Origin: Garcia nutans
Lineage: Eukaryota > Streptophyta > Magnoliopsida > Malpighiales > Euphorbiaceae
Direction of reading: 5' to 3'
DNA length: 64,000 bases
Assembly (NCBI GenBank): GCA_947685225.1
Contig: CANTUV010000031.1
Location: 64,833,001 to 64,897,000 of the forward strand
The number at the start of each line of letters is the position of its first letter. Within the stretch, counting starts at the first letter, position 1. This document shows positions 33,608-46,809 of the stretch, piece after piece. Position numbers and translations under genes: made by a program. Under the pieces are notes generated by a model. That model was not told the DNA's origin, did no database searches, and saw nothing but the letters and a program-made list of their open reading frames with translations.

Positions 33608-35158
33608 ATGGATCCTCATTTGAGACAATCGGTTGAGGGTAGTGAGGAGAGTGTTGCTCCTGAGGATGGAGCTAGGGTTGATAGTGCTGGTGAGGCACCT
33701 GTTTCTGGGTCGGGTAGACCAGTAGGTGATGAGGTTCCGCCAGCCTGGTTTAGGATTATGATGGAAGCTATGAGACAAGCACCTGTGCAACCACAGTCAC
33801 CACCCCCTCAGCCTTCAGTACCAGTAAGGCATTATGATAAACTGAGGAAATATGGAGCGGAGGATTTCTTAGGCACAGTTGATCCAGCTGTGGCAGAACA
33901 GTGGCTTGACAGAGTTCAGAGAGTATTTGTTCAGTTGCAAGCCACCTCAGAGGAAAAGTTTGACTATGCAAGATCTTTGCTACAGAAGGATGCCTACGAT
34001 TGGTGGAAGACGGTGCCCCATTCTATGGATGATCCTCCAACACTGTCTTACACTGATTTCTTGAGAGAATTTGAGTTGAAGTATACTCCAAGGGAGTATA
34101 AGGATATGAAGAAGATGGAGTTCTTGAGCTTGAAGCAAGATAGCAAGACTGTAACTGAATATGAGGTTGAGTTTATTAGATTGAGTCATTATGCTGGTGG
34201 CATTATTGCTGATGAGATAGATAGATGCCGGAGGTTTCAGGAGGGATTGAGACCCTCTATCATGTGCTTAGTGGCCGGGTCTAGATATCACGATTTCTCC
34301 CAGCTAGTGGCAGCAGCTCGAGATGTAGAAAGGGCTCAAGTGATTGCAGCTGCATCAGAGGAAGAGGTCAGAGTGAGAAGGCCTCAGTTCGAGGCAGGGT
34401 CTTCTTCAGCAAAGAGGGGTAGAGGAAGCTTTGTTCCTCGGAGTAGTAGGAGCCAGAGACCAGCAGGTAGATCAGTGCAGTTCCAGAGGCATAGATATAG
34501 ACCTGCAGCTTCAGTGGCAAGTGCTCCGACCCCTATGGTTCAGAGATCCACCTTACCTATCTGCATCCATTGTGGGAGGCCACATGGTGGTCCTTGTTGG
34601 AAGGCTGGTGTTGCAGGGGTTTGTTTCAGGTGTGGGTCACCGGATCACTTTGTGAGAGACTGTCCGGAGAGACAGGAATTTATGCCAGTTGATTCTGCCG
34701 CTTCTCGAGCCAGTGTGAGGGGAGGTAGAGGAGGCAGAGGTGCCAGCCGAGGTAGTAGAGCAGGGTTCAGTTCTAGAGGTGGTGCTACATCCAGGGAAAC
34801 TAGACCGGAGGAGGTTGGTTCTTCCCAGAGGATGTATGTTATGCAGAGACAGCCGGATGCATCGGCGGTCATAGCTGGTACTTTTTCTTTATTTGATACT
34901 GCAGTACTTGCTTTGATTGATCCAGGTTCCACCCATTCTTATATTAGTGCATATGTATTGCCTGTGTTTGATGTGCATGCTGAGTCCCTAGGATTTGATG
35001 TTTTGGTGACAAATCCGTTAGGGCATAGTGTGATTGTGAGTAAAGTGCAATTACAGGAGCTGTTGGATAAGGGATTCATTCGCCCCAGTGTTTCTCCTTG
35101 GGGAGCTCCTGTGCTGTTTGTGAAGAAGAAAGATGGTACCATGATGTATCGACTATAG
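33608..35158 (+). pseudogene. C: gag and truncated protease
   Basis: ATG at 33608 (MDPHLRQSVEGSEESV). The capsid domain spans about residues 75-235, with WLDRVQRVFVQL, DAYDWWKT and EFELKYTPREYKDMKKMEF. A basic linker is followed by zinc knuckle CFRCGSPDHFVRDC (C-X2-C-X4-H-X4-C, near residue 340). The protease starts ALIDPGSTHSYIS near residue 435. At about 35044-35050 the sequence jumps from VIVSKV to QLQELLDKGF. Relative to B, 474 bp (158 codons: protease C-terminal half with ILGMDWL, and the linker to RT) are missing, with AAAGT-CA microhomology at the join. The frame then ends at TAG 35156-35158 after a 5-nt deletion. Gag itself is intact. Confidence 0.9.
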
Positions 35159-37772
35159 GCAATTGAACAAGGTGACAATTAAGAATAAATATCCTTTGCC
35201 TAGAATCGATGATCTCTTTGATCAATTGAAGGATGCAGCTGTGTTTTCTAAAATTGATCTGAGATCTGGGTACCATCAGCTGAGAGTCAAAGCTGAAGAT
35301 GTTCCGAAGACAGCTTTCAGGACCAGGTATGGGCACTATGAATTTTTAGTTATGCCTTTTGGTCTGACGAATGCACTTGCAGCTTTCATGGATTTGATGA
35401 ATTGGGTGTTTAGGCCCTATTTGGATCAGTTTGTTGTGGTCTTCATCGATGATATTCTGGTGTATTCGAGGAATGAAGAGGAACATGATATGCATCTGCG
35501 GATTGTGTTGCAGATTTTGAGAGAAAAGCAGCTAATTGCCAAATTGTCGAAGTGTGAGTTCTGGTTGGATCAAGTAGCTTTTCTTGGACATATTGTTTCA
35601 GCAGAAGGCATCAGAGTTGATCCGAGTAAAGTTGAAGCAATTTTGAATTGGAGTCCACCCAAGTCAGTGACAGAGGTTAGAAGTTTTCTGGGTTTGGCAG
35701 GCTATTACCGGCGGTTTGTGAAAGGGTTTTCTTTGATAGCTACTCCACTCACCAGATTGCTTCGTAAGGGAGTGAGGTTTGTGTGGACGGATCAGTGTCA
35801 AGCTAGCTTTGAGCAGTTGAGAGATATGTTGACTCAAGCGCCTGTTCTTACTTTACCTGTAGAAGGCAAACCATATGTGATCTACAGTGATGCTTCACAT
35901 AGAGGTTTGGGTTGTGTGCTGATGCAGGAAGGGAAAGTTATAGCTTATGCATCTCGTCAGTTGAAACCGCATGAGCTTAACTACCCCACACATGATTTGG
36001 AATTAGCAGCCATTGTGTTTGCATTAAAGATTTGGCGCCATTATCTGTTTGGGGAGAAATGTTTCATTTACACTAATCACAAAAGTTTGAAGTATTTGGG
36101 TGTTCAGAAAGAGCTCAACCTTCGGCAGAGGAGATGGTTGGAATTGATTAAAGACTACGACTGCTTGATTGATTATCATCCAGGTAAAGCAAATGTAGTT
36201 GCTGATGCCTTAAGTCAGAAGTCTTTAGCTGGTTTAACAGTTTATTCGCTCTCGTTGCTTGTTGAGTTGAGAGCTTTGCGTGCCAGTTTTGTACTTTATG
36301 ATGATGGTGCATTATTGGCACAGTTGCAATTGAAGCCGGTTTTGTTGGATCAGATCAAAGAGGCTCAGTTGACTGATAAGAAGATTCAGAAGATTATTGC
36401 AGATTGTCAGAGTAGAGAGAGTAGAGATTTTGTTGTGAGGAATGATGGGAGCCTATGGTTCAAGAACAGATTGTGTGTACCCGATAATGCTGATTTGAAG
36501 AGGGTCATTTTGGAAGAAGCACATCAGTCGATGTTTTCTATGCATCCGGGTAATACCAAGATGTATCATGACTTGAGACAGCATTACTGGTGGATTGGGT
36601 TGAAAAGAGACATTGCTGAGTTTGTATCGAAATGTCTCACTTGTCAGAAGGTTAAAGCAGAGCATCAAGTTCCAACTGGGTTGCTTCAACCGTTGTCAGT
36701 GCCAGAATGGAAGTGGGATAGAGTGACCATGGACTTTGTGTCTGGTTTGCCATTGACACAAAAGAAACATGATGCCATATGGGTGATTGTGGATAGATTG
36801 ACTAAGACAGCTCATTTCCTCCCAGTTCGGATGGATTATTCTTTGGAGAGGTTAGCTGAGTTGTATATCCATGAGATTGTGAAATTGCATGGTGTTCCAA
36901 CTTCTTTGGTGTCTGATCGAGATCCCAGGTTTACTTCAAGATTTTGGAAGAGTTTGCACAGAGCTTTGGGTTCTCGACTACACTTCAGTACTGCTTTTCA
37001 TCCACAGACGGATGGACAGTCTGAGAGGGTGATACAGATTGTTGAGGATATGTTGAGAAGCTGTGTCATCGATTTCTCTGGAAGTTGGGATAGATTCTTA
37101 CCTCTTGTGGAGTTTGCTTACAACAACAGTCACCAATCCAGCATCGGAATGGCCCCATTCGAGGCATTGTATGGCAGACGGTGCAGAACACCTCTTTGTT
37201 GGAGTGAACTTGGTGATAGCAAGTTGATTGGGCCTGATTTGATTCAAGAAACTGAAGAGAAAGTGAAGTTGATTCGAGGCAGATTGAAAGCAACTTCGAA
37301 CCGACAGAAGTCCTATGCAGATCTGAAGAGGAGAGACATTCAGTTTGATGTTGGGGATAAGGTATTTTTGAAAGTATCTCCTTGGAAGAAGATTTTGAGG
37401 TTCGGTCGGAAAGGAAAATTGAGTCCTCGTTTCATCAGACCGTATGAAGTGTTGGAAAGAGTTGGGCCAGTGGCTTATCGGCTTGCTTTGCCATCTGAGT
37501 TGGATCGTATTCATAATGTGTTTCATGTTTCTATGTTGAGAAGGTACAGGTCGGATCCATCTCATGTGTTGCCATTTGAATCTATTGAAGTGAGCCCAGA
37601 CTTGACATTTGAAGAGGAACCAGTTGCTATCTTGGCACGGGAAGTGAAAGAATTGAGGAACAAGAGAGTGCCATTAGTGAAAATTCTTTGGAAGAATCAT
37701 GCAAAAGAAGAAGCAACTTGGGAGAAAGAGCAAACCATGCGAGAGCAATATCCTCAGCTGTTTCGGCCTTGA
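35145..37772 (+). pseudogene. C: reverse transcriptase, RNase H, integrase and chromodomain
   Basis: Open for about 875 codons, but out of frame with gag because 5 nt are missing near 35143; no natural start. RT shows DLRSGYHQLRV, MPFGLTNA and the active-site VVFIDDILVY. RNase H has YSDAS and ELAAIVFALK, but YTNHKSL replaces YTDHKSL (AAT at 36075-36077), a change at a catalytic carboxylate that B retains as Asp. Integrase has the HHCC finger with CLTC, core MDFVSGL, SDRDPRF and Glu in IVEDMLRS, then LSPRFIRPYEVLERVGPVAY (GPY/F) and a C-terminal chromodomain (PLVKILWKNHAKEEATWE... YPQLF), which in chromoviruses targets integration to modified histones. Confidence 0.9.
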
Positions 37773-37805
37773 TATCAGGTAATTTCGAGGACGAAATTTC
37801 TTTTT

Positions 37806-37818
37806 AGAGGGGGAGAAT
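37806..37818 (+). other. Polypurine tract of C
   Basis: AGAGGGGGAGAAT directly before the 3' LTR. Confidence 0.85.
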
Positions 37819-40342
37819 TGTAATATCCTCATTTATGCCCTAGAAGTTTTGTATGTTGTTGTTATTGTGGTTGTTTCAATTTGCAAGATAAAGAATTGAG
37901 AAAAGAAAAGTATATGTGTTTTGGGAAGGATTTAGGGTTTAGAGAGAATGGTATATGTTGTGTATATGTTGATATATATAACATATAAATGGGTCAAAGA
38001 AGAGTCAAGGTGTTGGTTAGTGGAAGAAGATATTTTTGTGTTGAGTGTGTAAGTACATATATGGGCTTATATAAGACAAAAGGTTAGCTATATGTTTGAG
38101 GGCATTTTGGTAATTGTTTGGATGAAATGCATGGTGGAGATTAAAAGAAGGAAAGAGAGGTTGACTTGTGCATTTTCTTTTCTTTTCTTGAAGAGGTGGC
38201 CGGCTCTCCATCAACAAGGGGGAAAGAGAAGTGTTCTTGATGCTATACTCAATTGAAGAAGGAATTGAGAGATTTGGTGAAAGATTTATGGAATTTCTTC
38301 ATATAAGGTAAGATCTTCTCTTTAATTTCTTCAATTCTTTTGAAGTGGTGTGAGAAAGGAATTAGGTTTTGTTGGTGTGATGATGAGATGAGTTTGTGTT
38401 ATGTTTTTAAGTGTTAAAATTGATTGTAAGTTAATAGATGGAATTAGTGTTGGGTTGATTGTGAAGATTGTATGTTTAAATGGATGTTGTTTTTGAAAGA
38501 TGAAAAAGGATGGTGATTAATTAGGGTTTTGAGATGGTGTTTGTTTAATTGTGATATTAATGTGTTTTAAAGTGATTATTGTAATGAATATGTGTTTAGA
38601 ACATTGATTATGTTCATTTGAAGCATGTGGTATGATGTATATTGAGTTTGAATGCAATTGGGAAAGTGTTGGCTTTGGTTAGGGTTTTGGTTATGGGTGA
38701 CACGGCCAAAAAGCTATGGGAAACACGGCCAAGACATGAAATTTTGAAGGTGTTGGATTGATTTTTGAGAGACACGGCCGTGTCCCCAAGCCGTGTTTGC
38801 TACTGCCAAAGTTTGGTTGAGAGACACGGCCACAAGCTTGGCCGTGTCCCTTGCCCGTGTTGCTTACTGTCCAATTGGTTTGAGTGACACGGCCACAAGC
38901 TTGGCCGTGTCCCTCAAGTGGCTGCCCGTGTCCCTCAATTGTGTAGGTTAAGGTTTTACTTCCTTGTTCTTTTTGCATTGCTTTGGTTCTCAAAGGGTAG
39001 GTTGGTCCCTAAACCTAACCCTAAACATTTTAAATACACTTGAATCAATGAATGATATAATCAATTACATGTGTAAGGTTCTAAAGCTATGAATCATATC
39101 AATTGTTCTTTACCCTAATTGCATTGTTGAGATTGAATAATGTTATGTTATGCATTGTAAATGGTAATGTGTTTCATGAGTAATGAATATTGAAATGTAT
39201 ATCAAAGATGCAATGATAATTTAAATAAGACATGATATGAGACAATGCCATTGTGGTTGGCTATGATGTGATGCAATTGAAAGAAATAAGGCATGTTTGC
39301 CTAAATGTTGTTGAGAATTGAGAATGGAAATGATAATTGAATAATAAATGAATTGTGTGGCTAATGTGTTATTCCATTTTCAGAGTTGGTTGTTGGTGGC
39401 ATGCCTAATAAGTGTAACAATCTCTTGAAGTTAGGTTGGATTGAATCCTTGAAGCCTAATTGAGATGTTACCACCCTTGAAGCTAGGTTGGGTTGGTTCT
39501 TGAAGCCAAGTTGGGTTGAAGCTTAGCATGCTTTGCTCCCCTTGAAGCTTGGTTGAACCTAATCCTTGAAGCCTAGTTGGGTATATGATATTGATAAATG
39601 TGATGATAGAACCAAAACATTAACTCTGAAAATTGAATGGCATATTAGTGTGTCTTGGGCCCATGCTTGTCTATGGTTAATGTGAGTCATGAATGATGCT
39701 TGTCTTTGCTTAATGTTGATTATGAATGATTAAATGAATACTACTGAGGTATATGATAAGATGTTGAAATATGATATGTCTATTTATGTTGAGTTATGAA
39801 ATGTAAAGGCATGTTGTTAGTTTTGCATATATGATGTTACATGTATAATATGGATTGAGAATTGGCATTGCATTGCATCAAAGCAAAACATTAGCATGTT
39901 TTATCTTACTAAGCCGTTGGCTTAGCGCGATAGTGTTTGATCGCGCAGGTAATAGAGTTGGTAGAGTTGAACCCGAGAGTTCATCGAGACCGAGTGAGAG
40001 TAGACAGTGAAGAGTTGATTTTTTGAGGACTTAAAGATCAGAGCAGACTTGCCAATCATGTATACTTCTTTTATATTTTGTAAAGTAATGTTTATAATGT
40101 AAATATGTACCTAATTTATAACTTCCGCTGTGTAATATTTAAATGTATATATATATGTATATCTAATATGTTTATATTTTAAGTCAATGACTTAATTTCT
40201 ATAATGTATAATGATTAGGGTATTGTATCAAGTTTTAAAATGTTTTGAATGTTGAAGAAAACCGTAGCATCCCTATGTTTGGTGCACTTATGCTACATTG
40301 TTGTGATTGTAGTGTGTGTGCATTGGATGTGGGGGTGTTACA
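37819..40342 (+). mobile_element. 3' LTR of C
   Basis: Same length as the 5' LTR, with two substitutions seen; carries all the same internal arrays. Confidence 0.95.
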
Positions 40343-41592
40343 TTTCTCTCAGTTGGTTGCAGCTGCCAGGAGTGTAGAGAGGGCACAGGGACTTGCAGCA
40401 GCAGCCAGAGTAAAGGAGAGAAGAGGTAGGAGACCCAAAGGTGAGGCAGGGTCTTCATCATCGAAGAGAGGCCGAGACGGTTATCATCAGAGGTTCAGTA
40501 GGAGCCAGGGGCAGCCTGGCAGGTCAGCACAGCAGCAGAGGTAGAGACCTGTAGCCTTAGTGGCTAGTGCTCCAACCTCAGTGACTCAGAGGCCTACTCC
40601 ACCTACATGTGTTCATTATGGTAGGGCACATGGAGGTGTCTGCTGGAGGATAGGTGCACCAACAGTGTGTTACAGATCTGGATCACCAGAATATTTTCTC
40701 AAAGATTATACAAAGCCACCAGATGATAAACAGATAGATACATCAGTTTCTAGACCCAGCGTCAGAGGGGGTCGTGGCGACAGAGATTTTGGTAGATATA
40801 GTTGATTAGAGTCTGATCAGAGAGGAGATTCTATAGCAGGTAGTAGACCAGAGGATGCAGGGCCATCAGTGGGTTTATGTGATGTAGAGGCAGCCAGATG
40901 CTTTAGCTGTTATAGCTGGTACTTTTACTTTATTTGGTACTTTAGTTCTTGCATTGTTAGACCCTGGGTCAACTCATTCATACATTAGTGTATCCTTACT
41001 GCCTATGAGTGATTTGCATTCTAAGTCCCTAAGATTTGATGTTTTGGTTACAAATCCTTTAAGGCATAGTGTTGTGGTTAGCAGGGTGCACCGAGATAGT
41101 CCAGTGATTGTTCAAGATGAGGAGTTTCTTGGTGACCTAATTGAGATGCATTTTAGGGAGTATGATCTGATTCTGGGTATGGATTGGTTATCTAGGCATG
41201 GGGTTGTGGTAGACTGTCAGCTAAAATGTGTTACCCTGAGAACACGTGATGGTAGAGATGTGGTGGTATCTAGTGAGCAGGGATACCTGTCATCCATGTT
41301 TATTTTAGTTGTATTAGCTAGGAGGATGATCTGAAAGGGATGTGAGGCATATCTTACTCATGCTGTAGATACCAAAGTAGTGGAGTCCCAGCTTGACAGT
41401 ATACCTATAGTTTTTGAGTTTCTAGATGTTTTCCCTGATGAGTTGCTAGGGGTACCTCCTGAGAGAGAGGTGGAGTTTGGTATCGATTTGTTGCCTGATA
41501 CCACTCCCATCTCCATTACCCCTTATCATATGGTACCTGCAGAATTAAAGGAGTTGAAAGTACAGTTGCAAGAGTTGCTTGATAAAGGGTTT
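40343..41592 (+). pseudogene. B: gag 3' part, protease and linker
   Basis: Resumes exactly after C with FSQLVAAARSVERAQ. The zinc knuckle is degraded: VCYRSGSPEYFLKDYTK has lost two Cys relative to C. A stop follows the knuckle region. The protease has LDPGSTHSYIS and YDLILGMDWLS. After a stop near 41332 the linker continues with FLDVFPDELLGVPPEREVEF, then QLQELLDKGF, where D inserted (target duplication GGTTT, 41588-41592). Confidence 0.85.
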
Positions 41593-43362
41593 TGGTGCAC
41601 GCAAAGCTAAATGCTATAGCAATACCGCAAGTGAACGGGTCGCCCAAGTAATAAAGTAGTGAGTGAGTTATCGTTCCACTGAGGACAAGGCCAAGTACTA
41701 GTGCAAATCTTAACTGTTGTTTAGCAAATCAATATTTTTGTGAACTTTTGTAATTAAAGACAATTAACTTAAATAAATGAAAGCAAAGATGAATTGAGTG
41801 TTGTGCAAAAAGGATTGATGGTAATGATACTATCCAGATATTGAATCCCCATAGCCACAATCTATTCAATTAAATCACATAAAGTTGGCATTCCTCTAAA
41901 TTAGACTAAAACCTCTCTCAAGTGAATTAATCCCTAATCACTAAGTAGAGTGTCAGAATCTCTTCTAAAACACAATTAAATATATCTTGCATTAAGAACA
42001 AGGAACTATAAACCAAAGGATCTTGTAAGTCTATCTCTAGTACTCCAATCAATCCTCAACCCTTATGAGTATTCAATTCATATCAAGCTTTCTCAAGTCA
42101 ATAATATGAAAATGGCAACCAATCAATAAGCATGCTATTATCAATTGGAAATAAATCATTAAGCATCATAAGAATAAAATAACTCCATCAATTAAAATTA
42201 TTCAATCCATACAAATAAGCTAGGGTTCATCAATATCTAGATAGAGAATGATTTAGTTCATGTTCAATACTCTTAATACAACAACAACAATAACAACATT
42301 AAAATGAATTAAAATTGACAATAGAAAAACCCCTTTCAATATAGCTTCTTCAATCTTCAGGAGCTTGCCAATGGAAGATGGAGATGGTGGAGATGATAGA
42401 AATGGAGGATGAAGATGAAGAGTCAAGGAGAGTGTCACTCTCTCCTTGTCCAAAACGTGTATGCCCTAGCCTCCTCCTCTCCAAGTTTGTTGTTCTCTGT
42501 CTCCTCCCAAAAACATCCTGCAGAACTCTCCTAAGGCTCCCTCTTCTTCTCCTTTTTATCTCCCTCCAAAGCTCAAGCCATGCCTTCCAACTCACACCCC
42601 ATACCTTCCAACTCACACCACTCTCCCTTGTTCCCAATATTCTCTTTGTTTAATATTTCTTTTGGCAAGCACAATGTCTTGTTCCCTACTTTGTCTCCCA
42701 ACTCGTGCAAGAGAAGCCAAAATTCCATAGGCGTGTCTCTCATCTTTCTTTGGAACACGGCCAAGCTAGCTGGCCGTGTCCATCACTGCCTCTCTTCCTT
42801 TCTTTCTTTTCTCTTTGGTTTCATGGGGTGACACGGCCAAGTTCCTGGCCGTGACATGTGACACGGCCAGTGGCTTACCATGTCACTTGGGTGTGTCACC
42901 TTCTGCTTGCCATTTGTTCAATTCTTTTCTTTGTTTCCAAGGGTGACACGGCCAAGCTCCTAGCCGTGTCATGTGACACAGCCAGTGGCTTGGCCGTGTC
43001 ATGTGATGGTGTCAGCTTCTGCTTCTTTTCTTTCATTCTTTGCTTGATTTCTTTGGCTTAGGATGGGACACGGCCAAGCTTGTGGCCATGTCATGTGACA
43101 CGGCCACTCACTTGGGCGTGTCACCTGCCAGTTTCAGCTTCCGTCTTGCACTTCTTTTGAGTGACACGGCCAAGCTTGCTTTGGCTTGGCCATGTCTTGC
43201 TTGATTCATGCTCTTTCTTCATTATTTTGATGATCCAAGGAAGTTTTTCCACTTTAACCTAAAACAAACACTTAAAACAAACTTTAAACAAAAATCAAAT
43301 GAAACATTAACTAAAAATACATAGAAATCATACTAAAAACAAGTATAAAAATGCTCTTATCA
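41593..43362 (-). mobile_element. 3' LTR of D
   Basis: 1770 bp. Carries a half-palindrome array at about 42753-43200 (GACACGGCCAAGCT..GGCCGTGTC). It lacks one 29-bp hairpin unit present in the 5' LTR at about 51402-51431. Confidence 0.9.
42753..43200. repeat. GACACGGCC..GGCCGTGTC array in D LTR
   Basis: At least eight half-palindromes in pairs, for example GACACGGCCAAGCTCC, then ..CCGTGTC, then ATGT and a second palindrome with GTGGCTTGGCC. Spaced by TTCTGCTTC-rich segments. Confidence 0.8.
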
Positions 43363-44782
43363 AATACCCCACACTTAATTCCATGTTTGTCCCCAAGCAA
43401 GGCTAAAATCAAAACTAAACACGAAAATTTTGTCAAGTTCAAGAGTTATAAAAATGCATCAAGACTTCCCTATCCCTAAATCCGCAATCAATATCAAATC
43501 GAACAAAATTGATACCAATGCAATTAAGTGGCTTTCCATGCATAACCTATGTTGTCACTCCCTCACCAATTCTTAGAAAGTGTTTGATCAAGGTGGTGTT
43601 TACACTCATAACAATTAATGAAAGATTATTACCATAGGCTTGCTTATCTATCAAATCTCCACCACTTAATTACAATCAAGCATCAATCAAAAGGTCTTTT
43701 ATTGGGTTGTAATGGGGCTAAGGTAGAGGCATGGCATTTAGGAAATGTGAGCTTAATCATTAAGTTCAAGAGCACTTCAAGAATTAAGTAACAGATCATA
43801 TATATATAACCCAACGATCCCAAAATGCCTTCCTCTTATCTACCCTTGATATTTAAAGAACTTTTCAAGGGAACTCACTTATTACATCTTGTAACATATT
43901 CCAACCCTTTTAACAAAAACAACAATTATTCTTATTATTTTTCTTCTTTTTATTTGATTTCTTTGTTTTTTTTTTTTGCTTTGCAATTTAAACCTATTAA
44001 ATTTAACCCCACACTTAATTCAACACAACACTTGGTCATAACGCTCTTAAAATGCTCTTTGACCTAATGAAATGGTAAGAGTTAAAACAACAAGGTTCAA
44101 GCTAATGATGTTGTGAAAAAGAAAGAAAAGGAAAAATGAAATTGGCTCAAAATTGGCTAACTAAGGTTAAAAATAGGGTTGGTCTTTTTAAGCCAAAGTG
44201 GGTTCACCTAATTGCCTTAATCATCTTGATGCCAAATTGAAATTTTTATGTAATCTTAAAATGCATGTCAAAGCAAGTTCTAGCAATTCATCAGTCAAAG
44301 ATGTTCACCCACAAAAAGAATAATAAGTTGATGGCTCAATTCCTCACTAGGTTAATGGTGATGCAAAGAAAAACCAACAAAATTGACAATAAGCACCAAT
44401 TCTACTCAATTCTCAAATTCATGCTTCTAGAATTCAAAGGTCATCAATCAACAATTTATAACAATTGAACTTTCCAAAATTCATTTATTCAAAGAAAAAC
44501 AAGAAAAAAATTAACTAAACTTAAACTAAAAGTAAAAATACAAAATGCACCCCACACTTAAAAATTCACATTGTCCTCAATGTGAGCATGCATAAACTAA
44601 GAGAGAGTTTAGATGAAACCCTTTTTTTTTTCACAAACCAAAAATATAGGAATTAAAGACAAAAATTAAAGAACGAATAAAATGGTGATTTGCCTCCCAC
44701 CCAGCACTTCTTTAAGGTCGTATTAGTTGGACGTTCAGGGCAAATGTCCCTAGTCTTGGAGGTGTAAAACCTCCTTTAAGTC
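43363..44782 (-). other. D: non-coding 3' region with polypurine tract
   Basis: PPT on the minus strand (AAGTGTGGGGTATTT) abuts the LTR at 43363. The rest is AT-rich. Short frames are unsupported, and the place where Athila elements may carry an env-like gene shows none. Confidence 0.65.
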
Positions 44783-45487
44783 CTATATTTCCCCTCCAAA
44801 ATAAAATTTGAGCCTGTGCCCATTGACTTTAAAATCTCCTTTTTCCGGGTGAGTTATTTCAACCACTCTGTAGGGTAAAACTTCCTTGACAGTAAAAGGA
44901 CCAGACCATCGAGATTTCAACTTACTTGGGAAGAGTCGAAGCCTTGAATTGTACAATAATAGCTTATCTCCTGCTTGAAACTCTTTTCGTTCCTTAATGT
45001 GAGCATCATGCCATCTCTTGGTACATTCCTTATACATTCTCGCATTGTCATAAGCTTGCAATCTCCACTCGTCCAACTCGCTTACCTACAATTTTCGCCT
45101 TTCACATGCACAAGCTAGATCAAGGTTAATCTGCTTTATAGCCCAGTATACATTATGCTCAATTTCAACAGGTAGGTGGCAAGCTTTTCCATATACCAAC
45201 CTAAATGGTGTAGTGCCTAAGGGAGTTTTGAATGCAGTCCTAAAAGCCCATAGAGCATTATCCAATTTCTCAGACCAATCCTTTCGGGATCGGTCTACAG
45301 TTTTTTCTAGAATTCTTTTAATCTCTCTATTTGTGTTCTCGACTTGGCCACTAGTTTGGGGATGATAAGGAGTAGCAAACCTATGTGTAACTCCTAATCT
45401 TTTGAAAACTTTCGCAAGTTGAAAGTTACAAAAGTGAGTACCCCTATCACTTATAATTGCTTTTAGTGTACCAAATTGAGAAAACAA
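44783..45487 (-). pseudogene. D: integrase C-terminal half
   Basis: Starts in IN core with LKAIISDRGTHF and YHPQTSGQVENTNREIKRIL (catalytic Asp and Glu), ...DWSEKLDNALWAFRTAFK, then a TAG at 45086-45088 replacing a codon in KLQ/VSELDEWR. The last part is AGDKLLLYNSRLRLFPSKLK followed by WSGPFTV, the GPY/F motif. No chromodomain, as expected for Athila. Confidence 0.85.
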
Positions 45488-46809
45488 CTTTTTAAAAACT
45501 TCACCACAACCCTAGCATCATTGGTTGCCAAGGCTTGGGCTTCAGGCCATTTAGATACATAGTCTATAGCTACAAGAATATATTTTTTACCAAAGGAATT
45601 TGGAAAGGGTCCCATAAAATCAATCCCCCATACATCAAAAATTTCACAAACTAAAATCCCATTTTGGGGCATTTCATCACGAGATGAAATATTTCCAGTT
45701 CTTTGGCAACGATCACAACGATTTACAAATTTGTAGCTATCTCTAAACAAAGTGGGCCAATAAAATTCTGATTCTAGTACCTTTTGAGCAGTCCTATTGG
45801 CTCCCATATGACCACCAGCTGGTCCAGCATGGCATTGACTAAGAATGTTCATTGTTTCGGGCCATGCCACACATCGTCGGATCATGTGATCCTTACATAA
45901 TCTAAACAAAAAGGGATCCTCCCAAAAATAATACTTTAAATCAGAAAATAATTTCTTCTTTGCTTGATAAGTTAAGTTCTTAGGGAGTTCCCTAATAGCT
46001 AAATAGTTAGCAAAATTTGCAAACCAAGGTGTTTCAAAATTTAGATTACTTACCTCACTTACCATGGCGTACAGCTGCTCATCGGGGAAGTGATCATCAA
46101 TGTCCCCTTCTTCAAACCTCTTCAAGGTTGGATTCTCCAAGTGAGAAAGATGATCTGCTACAAGATTTTCAGTTCCCTTCTTGTCTTGAATCGTCAAGTC
46201 AAATTCCTGCAACAACAAAACCCAACGAATTAGCCTAGGCTTTGCATCAATTTTTGCAAATAAGTACCTCAAAGCCAAATGGTCTGTATAAACAATCACT
46301 TTTGACAAGATTAGATATGATCTAAACTTGTCAAAAGTAAAAACCACAGCTAGCAGCTCTTTCTCTATAGTTGTGTAATTAGCTTGAGCTGTGTTCAAGG
46401 TCTTGCTTGCATAGTAGATAGGCTGGAAGTATTTCTCCTTGCATTGACCCAAGACTGCTCCCACTGCAAAGTCACTTGCATCGCACATTAGTTCAAATGG
46501 TAGACTCCAATTGGGAGCTACCATGATTGGAGCATAGGTCAATTTCTCCTTAAGAGTTGTGAATGCTCTCAAACATTCCTCATCAAAAACAAAATCCACA
46601 TCCTTCTCAAGGAGTCTTGTCAATGGACGGGCTATCTTAGAAAAATCTCGAATGAACCTCCGATAAAAACCCGCATGTCCTAGAAAACTTCTTATGGCCT
46701 TCACAGATGTGGGTGGTGGTAACTTCTCGATGGTGTCTACCTTACCCCGATCCACCTCAATGCCCTTGCTTGTCCCAACACAATTCCCTCTTGAACCATG
46801 AAATGACAC
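45463..46809 (-). pseudogene. D: RT end, RNase H and integrase N-terminal half
   Basis: About 448 codons open: FLGHAGFYRRFIRDFSKIA (RT tail), RNase H with LMCDASDFAVGAVL, ELLAVVFTFDKFR, YTDHLALRYLF and VADHLSH, the integrase finger CHAGPAGGHMGA...CDRCQRTG, and core WGIDFMGPFPNSFGKKYILV. A missing A in an A-run near 45485 shifts the frame before SDRGTHF. Confidence 0.88.

Larger units (their letters stand above)
30916..40342 (+). mobile_element. C: recently inserted Tekay-type chromovirus
   Basis: 9427 bp. LTRs of 2524 bp each (30916-33439 and 37819-40342) start TGTAATATCC and end GGGGGTGTTACA. Target duplication TTTCT (30911-30915 and 40343-40347). PBS and PPT are intact. By eye the LTRs differ at two positions, T/C at 31185/38088 and A/T at 33092/39995, so the insertion is young. 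Despite this, pol is defective. Confidence 0.95.

Noticed and set aside
42378..43061. Several plus-strand frames in the D LTR
   Set aside because: LTR sequence with CT-rich tracts and palindromes; the equivalent 5' LTR frames differ by indels.
43363..44782. Possible env-like gene of Athila
   Set aside because: No frame longer than about 80 codons, no signal peptide plus transmembrane pattern on the element's strand.
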